A stretch of DNA of 64,000 bases from an uncultured Zoogloea sp. Its GTDB lineage: Bacteria; Pseudomonadota; Gammaproteobacteria; Burkholderiales; Rhodocyclaceae. This document shows, one piece after another, positions 56,972-64,000 of the stretch (its first letter is position 1; each line of letters opens with the position of its first letter). The notes under the pieces were generated by a model that was given only the letters and a program-made list of their open reading frames with translations, did no database searches and was not told the origin of the DNA. A program made the translations under genes and the position numbers. The DNA lies in the NCBI GenBank assembly GCA_937967645.1, contig CALBTT010000213.1, positions 71,418 to 135,417 on the forward strand. The letters run 5' to 3'.

Positions 56972-59059
56972 ATGCACCGCCCCTATCCAGAGCGCCAATT
57001 CCCCAGCGGCAACTTCATCAACCGGGAGCTCTCCCTGCTCCAGTTCCAGCGCCGGGTGCTGGCCCAGGCGGCCGATCCGGAGGTGCCCCTGCTCGAGCGG
57101 CTGCGCTTCCTGTGCATCGTCTCCAGCAACCTGGACGAGTTCTTCGAAGTGCGGGTCGCCGGCGTCAAGGAGCAGCAGCGGCTGGGCAGCCTGGTGCTCA
57201 CCACCGACGGCCTCACCCCGACGGAACTGCAGACCCGGATCAGCCGCGAGGTGCACAGCCTCATCACCGACCAGTACAACCTGCTCAACAACACCCTGCT
57301 GCCCGCCCTCGCCAGCGAGGGCATCGTCTTCCTGCGCCGCTCTGCCTGGACCGACGCCCAGCACATGTGGGCACGGGACTACTTCATGCGCGAGGTGATG
57401 CCCGTGCTCACCCCGATCGGGCTGGACCCGGCCCACCCCTTCCCGCGGGTGCTCAACAAGAGCCTCAACTTCGCCGTCGAGCTGGAGGGCCGCGATGCCT
57501 TCGGCCGCAGTTCCGGCGCCGCCATCGTCCAGGCCCCCCGCGCCCTGCCCCGTGTGATCCGGCTGCCGAGCGAGCTCACCGGGGTCGAGTACGGCTTCGT
57601 CTTCCTGTCGTCCCTACTGCACGCCCACGTGGGCGAGCTCTTCGAGGGCATGAACGTGCTGGGCTGCTACCAGTTCCGGGTCACCCGCAACTCCGACATG
57701 TTCGTGGACGAGGAAGAGGTCAAGGACCTGCGCGCCACCCTCAAGGGGGAACTGCAACAACGCCACTACGGTGACGCGGTGCGCCTGGAGATCGCCGACA
57801 ACTGCTCGGAGGCGATGGAGCAGTTCCTGCGCACCCAGTTCGGCCTCTCCGGCGAGGACGTTTACCGGGTGCCCGGCATGGTCAACCCGGTGCGCCTCAA
57901 CCAGGTGCCCGACTGGGTGGAGCGCCCCGACCTCAAGTACCGCCCCTTCCGCCCGAGCCGTCCGCGCGGCCTCGAGAAGACCCAGAACATCTTCGCCGCC
58001 CTGCGCCGCCAGGACGTACTGCTGCACCACCCCTTCCAGAGCTTCGAGCCGGTCATCGAGCTGCTCAAGGCCGCCGCCGACGACGCCGACGTGGTGGCCG
58101 TCAAGATGACCGTCTACCGCACCGGCACCGACTCTGTGCTGATGGAGCACCTGGTGCGCGCCGCCCAGAAGGGCAAGGAAGTCACCGTGGTCCTCGAGCT
58201 GATGGCACGCTTCGACGAAGAGGCCAACATCAGCTGGGCCGCGCGGCTGGAGGAAGTCGGCGCCCATGTGGTGTATGGCGTCTTCGGCTACAAGACCCAC
58301 GCCAAGATGCTCCTGCTGGTCCGCCGTGAGGAAGGCGTCCTGCGCCGCTATGCCCACCTCGGCACCGGCAACTACCATCCGCGGACCACCCGCTTCTACA
58401 CCGACTTCGGCCTGCTCACCGCCAACGAGGAAATCGGCGCCGACGTGGCCGAGGTGTTCAAGCAGCTCACCGGGCTGGGCCAGGCCGGCAAGCTGCGCCA
58501 CCTGTGGCAGGCACCCTTCACCCTGCAGCCGAATGTGGTCGCGGCCATCCTCGAAGAGGCCGAGATCGCCCGCAGCGGACGCAAGGGCCGCATCATCGTC
58601 AAGGTCAATGCCCTGCTCGAGCCCGAAACCATCGAGGCGCTCTACGAGGCCTCCCAGGCCGGCGTCGAGATCGACGTGATCGCCCGCAGCGTGTGTGCGC
58701 TCAAGCCCGGCGTGCCCGGCCTGTCCGAGAACATCCGGGTCCGCTCGATCGTCGGGCGCTTTCTGGAGCACCACCGGATCTTCTACTTCGGCGCCGACGG
58801 CGCCGAGAAGCTCTACCTGTCCAGCGCCGACTGGATGGAGCGCAACTTCTTCAAGCGCATCGAGATCGCCTTCCCGATTCTCGACCTCAAAGTGAAACGG
58901 CGTGTGATCAAGGAGGGCCTGCGCCCCTACCTGGGCGACAACTGCCAGGCCTGGGAGCTGGACGCCGACAACCACTACCGGCGCAAGAATCCCCGCACCA
59001 CCCGGCGCTCCGCACAGGAGATCCTGCTCAAGGAGCTGAGTGGCATTTCCATGGTCTGA
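56972..59059 (+). CDS. ppk: Polyphosphate kinase 1
   Basis: A 695-residue PPK1 that polymerises the gamma-phosphate of ATP into polyphosphate. N-terminal FINRELSLLQFQRRVL and SSNLDEFFEVR, the phosphohistidine region YKTHAKMLLLVRR and a second conserved His in HLGTGNYHPRTTRFYTD are all present. The ATG at 56972 has GAGGAAGAG upstream. Divergent from ppx, so synthesis and breakdown of polyphosphate are encoded back to back. Confidence 0.97.
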   Translation: MHRPYPERQFPSGNFINRELSLLQFQRRVLAQAADPEVPLLERLRFLCIVSSNLDEFFEVRVAGVKEQQRLGSLVLTTDGLTPTELQTRISREVHSLITDQYNLLNNTLLPALASEGIVFLRRSAWTDAQHMWARDYFMREVMPVLTPIGLDPAHPFPRVLNKSLNFAVELEGRDAFGRSSGAAIVQAPRALPRVIRLPSELTGVEYGFVFLSSLLHAHVGELFEGMNVLGCYQFRVTRNSDMFVDEEEVKDLRATLKGELQQRHYGDAVRLEIADNCSEAMEQFLRTQFGLSGEDVYRVPGMVNPVRLNQVPDWVERPDLKYRPFRPSRPRGLEKTQNIFAALRRQDVLLHHPFQSFEPVIELLKAAADDADVVAVKMTVYRTGTDSVLMEHLVRAAQKGKEVTVVLELMARFDEEANISWAARLEEVGAHVVYGVFGYKTHAKMLLLVRREEGVLRRYAHLGTGNYHPRTTRFYTDFGLLTANEEIGADVAEVFKQLTGLGQAGKLRHLWQAPFTLQPNVVAAILEEAEIARSGRKGRIIVKVNALLEPETIEALYEASQAGVEIDVIARSVCALKPGVPGLSENIRVRSIVGRFLEHHRIFYFGADGAEKLYLSSADWMERNFFKRIEIAFPILDLKVKRRVIKEGLRPYLGDNCQAWELDADNHYRRKNPRTTRRSAQEILLKELSGISMV

Positions 59060-59117
59060 GGGCTGCGGCACGGCGGCCGGGTCTGCACGGAAGGGAAGCA
59101 GGACCGGCATGCTGTTG

Positions 59118-59123
59118 TAGAAT
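59118..59123 (+). promoter_or_regulatory. -10-like TAGAAT before the beta-propeller lipoprotein gene
   Basis: TAGAAT lies 39 bp before the ATG at 59157; no -35 is recognisable. Confidence 0.28.
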
Positions 59124-59156
59124 CCCGGCTCTGATCCATTTCCGATGGCCTGCCCC

Positions 59157-60443
59157 ATGTCCCAGCTCTCCCGCCCGCTCGTCGCCGCCTTCCTCAGTGC
59201 CTCCATCCTGACCGCCTGCGGCGGCGGCGGATCCTCCGCCTCGGCGCCCTCTGGCGTCACCGTGACGGCGGGGGAAAACCAGGTTTCGCTCAACTGGAAT
59301 GCCGAATCCGGTGTCGACTACTGGCTGTGGTTCAAGGAAGGCAGCACCGTCGCCCCCGGTGACAAGACCGCCAGCTACCGCCTCAAGGTCAGCCCGCCCT
59401 ATCTCCTGACCGGCCTGACCAACGACACCCAGTACGCCTTCAGCCTCAACGGCCGCAAGGATGGCGGCGAAGGCGGCCCTGGCTCCAGCCCGGTCACGGC
59501 CACCCCTCGCCTGGCCGCAGGCACGTGGGTCACCGGCGGCAGCCTCGGCAGTGGCAAGACCCTGCGCAGCATCGCCTACGGCCTGACCAGCAGCAACGCC
59601 AGCACCAACTCCTACGTCGCGGTGGGCGACGGCGGCGCGATCTTCCGCACCCCCGATACCGACGCCGGCCGCCATTACATCTCCAATGCCCCCCTGAGCT
59701 GGATCACCCCCACCGGCACCCTCGTCGATTCGAGCATCGACCTGAAGGCCGTGGTCTATTCCACCGGGATCGCCAAGTACATCGCCGTCGGTAGCGGTGG
59801 CAACATCGCCTACAGCACCGACATCAACAACTGGACGACCGTCCCGAGTGCCACCACCGGCACCACCGCCACGCTCAACGCCATCGCCTCCAGCGGCTCC
59901 ACCGTGGTGGCCGTGGGTGACAACGGCACCATCCGTTACTCCACCAATGGCACCAGCTGGTCGGCCCCCGCTTCGGTGACGCCGGCCGTCACCGCCAGCC
60001 TGCGCGGCGTCACCTATTCCAGCAAGGGTGTCTGGGTGGCCGTGGGCATGGATGGCACCGTGCTCACCAGCACCGACGCCAGCAACTGGACGGCCACCGC
60101 TCAGTCCGGGCAGCTCACTGCCGTGTCGAGCGTGGCCACCACCACCAACAGCGTGACCACCTACCACTTCGTGGCGGTCGGTTCGGACGGCACGGTGCTG
60201 ACCAGCACCGACGCCAGCACCTGGACCACCCTGGTGCTCGGCGCCTCCCTGCGCACCGTGGCTGCCGGCACCCGCCTGGTGGCGCTGGGCAGCGATGGCG
60301 CCATCTACACCCGCGAGCTCACCGGCACCACCTGGACTGCCCAGACCAGCCCGCTGCCGACCACCGCCATGAACGGCCTCATCTACGCCCAGAACATCTA
60401 CACCGCGGTGGGTGCCAGCAGCAGCAGCGTCTACGCCTACTGA
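59157..60443 (+). CDS. Lipoprotein with fibronectin III domain and beta-propeller-like repeats
   Basis: A 428-residue lipoprotein: lipobox LTAC with Cys21 then GGGG, an Fn3-like domain (about 30-120), and six or so repeats of the form VAVGxxGxIxxSTDxxxWT (for example FVAVGSDGTVLTSTDAS), as in Ycf48/BNR-type propellers. Probably an outer-membrane or surface binding protein; ligand unknown. Two repeats (near 60050 and 60190) are almost identical at the DNA level, showing recent duplication. Start taken at the second ATG because the lipobox is then at normal distance; 59145 is possible. Confidence 0.78.
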   Translation: MSQLSRPLVAAFLSASILTACGGGGSSASAPSGVTVTAGENQVSLNWNAESGVDYWLWFKEGSTVAPGDKTASYRLKVSPPYLLTGLTNDTQYAFSLNGRKDGGEGGPGSSPVTATPRLAAGTWVTGGSLGSGKTLRSIAYGLTSSNASTNSYVAVGDGGAIFRTPDTDAGRHYISNAPLSWITPTGTLVDSSIDLKAVVYSTGIAKYIAVGSGGNIAYSTDINNWTTVPSATTGTTATLNAIASSGSTVVAVGDNGTIRYSTNGTSWSAPASVTPAVTASLRGVTYSSKGVWVAVGMDGTVLTSTDASNWTATAQSGQLTAVSSVATTTNSVTTYHFVAVGSDGTVLTSTDASTWTTLVLGASLRTVAAGTRLVALGSDGAIYTRELTGTTWTAQTSPLPTTAMNGLIYAQNIYTAVGASSSSVYAY

Positions 60444-60492
60444 TGCCCAGCACGACCGGATCGCACCTTCTGCGTGCGGCCCGGTCCACCCG

Positions 60493-60526
60493 AGTGGAGC
60501 CGCCATCCCTGGCCGCTCCACTTTTC
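60493..60526 (+). terminator. Rho-independent terminator of the lipoprotein gene
   Basis: AGTGGAGC (60493-60500) pairs with GCTCCACT (60515-60522), with an inner GCC/GGC helix, followed by TTTTC. Confidence 0.78.
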
Positions 60527-60557
60527 ACTTGATGAAGCCCTTGTGAAGCACTTCTCC

Positions 60558-61889
60558 ATGCCGTCCTCGTCCGCCAACGCCTCCGTCCTGTCCCGCTCCC
60601 TGAGCGCAGTGTGGCATCCCTGCACCCAGATGAAGCACCACGAGCAGCTGCCCCTGATCCCCATCGCCCGGGGCGAAGGCGCGTGGCTGTACGACATGGA
60701 CGGCCGCCGTTATCTGGACGGGATCAGCTCCTGGTGGGTGAACCTGTTCGGCCACGCCAATCCGCGCATCGGCAACGCCATCAAGACCCAGCTCGACACC
60801 CTGGAGCACGTGATGCTCGCCGGCTTCACCCATGAACCGGTGATCGAGCTCTCAGAACGCCTGGCGGCCCTCACCGGCCACCAGCTGGGGCACGCCTTCT
60901 ACGCCTCCGATGGCGCCTCGGCCACCGAGATCGCCCTGAAGATGAGCGTGCATTACTGGCGCAACAGCGGCCGGCCCGCCAAGAACCGCTTCGTCAGCCT
61001 CGACGGCAGCTACCACGGCGAAACCGTAGGGGCGCTGGCGGTCACCGACGTGGCGATATTCCGCGACGCCTATGCGCCCCTGGTCCGCGGCAGCACCAGT
61101 GTGGCCAGCCCCGACGCACGCCTGGCCGCGCCCGGCGAGAGCGCCGTCGATGTGGCCCGCCGCGCCGCCGCCGCACTGGAGGCCCACCTGGCCGAGCACG
61201 CCGGTGAGACCGCCGCCCTGATCGTCGAACCCCTGGTCCAGGGCGCCTCCGGCATGGTCATGTACGACCCGGAATACCTGCGCCTGGCGCGCGCCCTGTG
61301 CGACCGCTACCAGGTGCATCTGGTGGCCGACGAGATCGCCGTGGGCTGCGGCCGCAGCGGCAGCTTCTTCGCCTGCGAGCAGGCCGGCATCCAGCCCGAC
61401 TTCCTGCTCCTCTCCAAGGGCATCTCCGGCGGCTACCTGCCCCTCTCCATCGTCCTCACCACCGACGACGTGTATGCCGCCTTCTACGATGACGACACCG
61501 CGCGGGGCTTCCTGCACTCCCACTCCTACACCGGCAATCCCCTGGCCTGCCGGGCGGCCCTGGCGACCCTCGACATCTTCGCGCAGGACGACGTGATCAC
61601 CGCCAACCGGCACAAGGCGGCCCGTCTGGGCGAAGCCTTCGGCGCCGCGGTCGGCAGCCACCCGTCGGTACGCCACCTGCGCCAGCGCGGCATGATCCTG
61701 GCCTTCGACGTGGCCGATGCCCCCGCCGGCTTCGCCCGCCGCTTCTTCGCCGAAGCCCTCGAACGGGAGCTGCTGCTGCGCCCCATCGGCAACACTGTCT
61801 ACACCATGCCCCCCTACATCCTGGACGACGGCGAGATCGACTGGCTCGCCGCCCGCTGCGGAGAAGCCCTGGAGGCCAGCCTTGGCTGA
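60558..61889 (+). CDS. bioA: Adenosylmethionine-8-amino-7-oxononanoate aminotransferase
   Basis: A 443-residue PLP enzyme that converts KAPA to 7,8-diaminopelargonate with S-adenosylmethionine as amino donor, in biotin synthesis. Motifs: WHPCTQMKHHE (the BioA-specific N-terminus), GISSWWVNLFGHANP, DEIAVGCGRSG and the PLP lysine in LLSKGISGGYLPL. Start taken at ATG 60558; a GTG at 60543 is an alternative. The 3' end overlaps bioF by 8 bp. Confidence 0.95.
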   Translation: MPSSSANASVLSRSLSAVWHPCTQMKHHEQLPLIPIARGEGAWLYDMDGRRYLDGISSWWVNLFGHANPRIGNAIKTQLDTLEHVMLAGFTHEPVIELSERLAALTGHQLGHAFYASDGASATEIALKMSVHYWRNSGRPAKNRFVSLDGSYHGETVGALAVTDVAIFRDAYAPLVRGSTSVASPDARLAAPGESAVDVARRAAAALEAHLAEHAGETAALIVEPLVQGASGMVMYDPEYLRLARALCDRYQVHLVADEIAVGCGRSGSFFACEQAGIQPDFLLLSKGISGGYLPLSIVLTTDDVYAAFYDDDTARGFLHSHSYTGNPLACRAALATLDIFAQDDVITANRHKAARLGEAFGAAVGSHPSVRHLRQRGMILAFDVADAPAGFARRFFAEALERELLLRPIGNTVYTMPPYILDDGEIDWLAARCGEALEASLG

Positions 61890-63066
61890 ACGCCCCGACC
61901 CCCTCGACGAGATCCGCAGCGGCCTGGCGGAGCTGGATGCCGCGGGCCTGCGCCGCCACCGCCGGATCGTCACCACCCCCTGCCGGCCCGACACCCGCCT
62001 GGCCGACCGCGACGGGCCGGTCCTCGCCTTCTGCTCCAACGACTACCTGGGGCTGGCCGCCGAGCCGGCCCTCAGCCAGGCCCTGCAGGCAGGCGCCGCC
62101 CGCTGGGGCAGCGGTTCCGGGGCCTCCCATCTGGTGAGCGGCCACTATGCCGCCCACGAAGCACTCGAAGCCCGCCTGGCTGCCTTTGTCGGCATGCAGG
62201 ATGCCCTCTACTTCTCCACCGGCTACATGGCCAACATCGGGGTCATGCCGGCCCTGGTCGGGCGCGGCGACGCCATCTTCGCCGACAAGGTCAATCACGC
62301 ATCACTGGTGGATGGCGCCCTGCTGTCCCGCGCCGAGCTGATCCGCTACCCCCACTGCGACCTGGCCGCGCTCGAAGCGCGCCTGTCGGCCTCCGCCGCG
62401 CCGTGCAAGCTGATCGTCACCGACGGCGTGTTCAGCATGGATGGCGACATCGCCCCCCTGCCCGACCTGCTGGCCCTCGCCGAGGCCCACCGGGCCTGGC
62501 TGCTGGTGGATGACGCCCACGGCTTCGGCGTGCTGGGCCCCGGCGGACGCGGCTGCCTGGCCCACTTCGGCCTCGCCTCGCCTCGCCTCATCTACATGGG
62601 CACCCTGGGCAAGGCGGCTGGTGCGGCCGGCGCCTTCGTGGCTGGCCAGCGGGAAGTGATCGACTGGCTGATCAACCGCAGCCGCAGCTACATCTTCACC
62701 ACCGGCGCGCCACCCGCCCTGGCCGAGACCCTGCTGACGGCGCTGGACCTGATCGAGCACAGCGACGCCCGGCGCGCCCACCTGGACGCTCTCATCGCCC
62801 GCCTCAAGGCCGGCCTGCGGTTGAAGCGCTGGCAGCTCCTGCCCTCAGACACCCCGATTCAACCGCTGGTCATCGGCGACAATCACGAGACCCTGGCGGT
62901 CTCCCGCGCCCTCGATGCCGAAGGCCTGTGGGTGCCGGCGATCCGGCCGCCCACCGTGCCCAAGGGGGCGGCCCGCCTGCGCATCACCCTCTCGGCCGCG
63001 CACAGCCTGGCGCAGGTGGACCGCCTGACCGACGCCCTGAACCGCCTGGAGGCCCAGGGCACATGA
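61882..63066 (+). CDS. bioF: 8-amino-7-oxononanoate synthase
   Basis: A 394-residue PLP enzyme that condenses pimeloyl-ACP (or CoA) with alanine to KAPA. Family motifs: FCSNDYLGLA, GSGASHLVSGHY, DDAHGFGVLGPGGRG and the PLP lysine in TLGKAAGAAGAF. The start is TTG at 61882, inside the bioA 3' end, with GGAGG eight to nine bases upstream; earlier in-frame starts lie deep in bioA. The stop overlaps the bioH start in ATGA. Confidence 0.94.
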   Translation: MAERPDPLDEIRSGLAELDAAGLRRHRRIVTTPCRPDTRLADRDGPVLAFCSNDYLGLAAEPALSQALQAGAARWGSGSGASHLVSGHYAAHEALEARLAAFVGMQDALYFSTGYMANIGVMPALVGRGDAIFADKVNHASLVDGALLSRAELIRYPHCDLAALEARLSASAAPCKLIVTDGVFSMDGDIAPLPDLLALAEAHRAWLLVDDAHGFGVLGPGGRGCLAHFGLASPRLIYMGTLGKAAGAAGAFVAGQREVIDWLINRSRSYIFTTGAPPALAETLLTALDLIEHSDARRAHLDALIARLKAGLRLKRWQLLPSDTPIQPLVIGDNHETLAVSRALDAEGLWVPAIRPPTVPKGAARLRITLSAAHSLAQVDRLTDALNRLEAQGT

Positions 63067-63815
63067 ACACGGCCTCGACGACCCCGCGCCCCCTGGTGCT
63101 CCTGCATGGCTGGGGCCTGTCGGCCGCCGTCTGGCGCCCGCTGCTCGATCAGCTTGACCCGCGCCGCCCGGTACATGCGCCCGACCTGCCGGGGCATGGC
63201 GGCGCAGCACCGGCTGGCGACACCCTCGCCAGCTGGGCCGAGGCCCTCCTCCCCGCCCTGCCCGGCAACAGCGTGCTGGTTGGCTGGTCCCTGGGCGCCC
63301 AACTCGCCCTCGAGCTAGCCCACCGGTATCCAGAGCGGATCGACCGCCTGGTGCTGATCGGTGCGTCGCCCCGCTTCACGGCCGGCGAGGACTGGCCGCA
63401 CGGCCTGCCTGGCGCCACCCTCGACGACTTCCGGGCCCAGTTCGACAGCGCCCCGGAAGCCACCCAGCGCCGCTTCGTGGCCCTGCAGAGTCTTGGCGAC
63501 CGGGCCCGCAAGGCCGTGTCTGCCACCCTCGGCGGCAGCCTGACCCCGGCCGATCCCAGCCGCCAGGCCGCGCTGGCCACCGGCCTCCAGTTACTGGCCG
63601 ACATCGATCTGCGCGCCTTGACCTCCGTAATCACCCAACCAGTCCGCCTGCTGCATGGCAGCGAGGACAAGCTCATGCCACTGGCCGCCGCCGAATGGCT
63701 GGCCGACCAACTTCCTGGCGGCCGCCTCAGCGTCTTCGATCAGGCGGGCCATGCCCCTTTCCTGTCACGCCCCGGAGATTGCGCCGGACTCATCGAGGGC
63801 TTCGCCGATGAGTGA
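63063..63815 (+). CDS. bioH: Pimeloyl-[ACP] methyl ester esterase
   Basis: A 250-residue alpha/beta hydrolase that removes the methyl group from pimeloyl-ACP methyl ester, ending the BioC-BioH route. Triad: Ser76 in VGWSLGAQ, Asp202 in GSEDKLMP and His230 in QAGHAPF; LLHGWGLSAAVW is the oxyanion region. Identity is supported by its place between bioF and bioC. Overlaps both neighbours by 4 and 8 bp. Confidence 0.93.
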   Translation: MNTASTTPRPLVLLHGWGLSAAVWRPLLDQLDPRRPVHAPDLPGHGGAAPAGDTLASWAEALLPALPGNSVLVGWSLGAQLALELAHRYPERIDRLVLIGASPRFTAGEDWPHGLPGATLDDFRAQFDSAPEATQRRFVALQSLGDRARKAVSATLGGSLTPADPSRQAALATGLQLLADIDLRALTSVITQPVRLLHGSEDKLMPLAAAEWLADQLPGGRLSVFDQAGHAPFLSRPGDCAGLIEGFADE

Positions 63816-64000
63816 TTCGCCCGCCCCGAAGCGCGCCGTACGCGCCGCCTTCGACAAGGCCGCCGATGCCTACGATGCCGTCGCGGCGGTCCAACGCAGC
63901 GCCTGCGACCGGCTTCTCGAGCTCGTCGCGGCCACCCCTGGCTGCCAGCCGGCACGCATCCTCGACGCCGGCAGCGGCACCGGCTATGCCCTGCCCGGCC
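63808..64000 (+). CDS. bioC: Malonyl-ACP O-methyltransferase, N-terminal part (cut by window edge)
   Basis: The first 64 codons of a SAM-dependent methyltransferase that methylates malonyl-ACP to start pimelate synthesis. After MSDSPAPKRAVRAAFDKAA comes the BioC-like AYDAVAAVQR, and motif I reads ILDAGSGTGYAL. It starts within bioH. The rest lies beyond the window. Confidence 0.9.
   Translation, partial: MSDSPAPKRAVRAAFDKAADAYDAVAAVQRSACDRLLELVAATPGCQPARILDAGSGTGYALPG

Overview
The window is GC-rich, densely coded chromosome from a Gram-negative bacterium, most likely a betaproteobacterium of the Rhodocyclales (Azospira/Dechloromonas/Zoogloea type). That placement is inferred from a DUF3567 gene, a long single-chain PurL, an ETF/ETF-ubiquinone oxidoreductase system, acetoacetate-CoA ligase and a ppx/ppk pair. 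I see no rRNA, tRNA, phage, insertion sequence or CRISPR array. Almost all of it is core or near-core metabolism.

Layout. 1-4.2 kb (minus strand): 5' part of pyrG, an isochorismatase-family hydrolase, acetoacetate-CoA ligase and a hotdog thioesterase. 4.2-8.5 kb (plus): ETF-ubiquinone oxidoreductase and a large hybrid histidine kinase. 8.5-12.5 kb (minus): purL. 12.7-20.2 kb (plus): a GGDEF protein, then a tightly packed membrane-glycosylation module (PAP2 phosphatase, flippase-like protein, GT2, two GT39 enzymes). 20.2-20.7 kb: a non-coding block with a 21-bp tandem repeat and a REP-like hairpin. 20.75-27.7 kb: a MuiA-like protein (plus), then rmuC, an FtsX-type permease and an M20 amidohydrolase (minus). 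27.7-30.7 kb (plus): histone-deacetylase-like protein, MoxR ATPase, VWA protein. 30.7-37.1 kb: an oxygen-binding di-iron protein, a small secreted orphan, htpG with a sigma-32-type promoter, a two-Cache kinase, greB and DUF3567. 37.2-43.3 kb: a DUF465 protein, metY, alpha/beta hydrolase, DUF2189, EamA exporter, SIMPL protein, dtd and an NlpC/P60 lipoprotein. 43.4-44.4 kb: hemB. 44.4-45.1 kb: a non-coding stretch with a candidate small RNA on the plus strand and a candidate 37-residue gene on the minus strand. 45.1-49.3 kb (minus): etfB-etfA, a CbiM-like permease and an acyl-CoA dehydrogenase, divergent from a TetR regulator. 50-55.3 kb (minus): tatD, a crotonase-family protein and an Mla-like lipid ABC system. 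55.3-59.1 kb: divergent ppx and ppk. 59.1-64 kb (plus): a beta-propeller lipoprotein and bioA-bioF-bioH-bioC, the last cut by the window end.

How the parts work together. The most coherent theme is acyl-CoA oxidation with electrons passed to quinone: acyl-CoA dehydrogenase to ETF to ETF-ubiquinone oxidoreductase, with acetoacetate-CoA ligase and a thioesterase alongside. A near-identical inverted repeat (core CATACGC-N2-GCGTATG) lies in two places 45 kb apart: the divergent promoter region of thioesterase and ETF-QO, and the start of the TetR gene beside etfBA. This suggests one regulator controls the whole electron-transfer route. Other observations that merit a second look are the helically phased 21-bp GTTAAC array, the covarying REP-like hairpin, the three-hairpin candidate RNA with C/U-rich loops, and the possible 37-residue protein with a strong ribosome binding site, its own terminator and an upstream palindrome.
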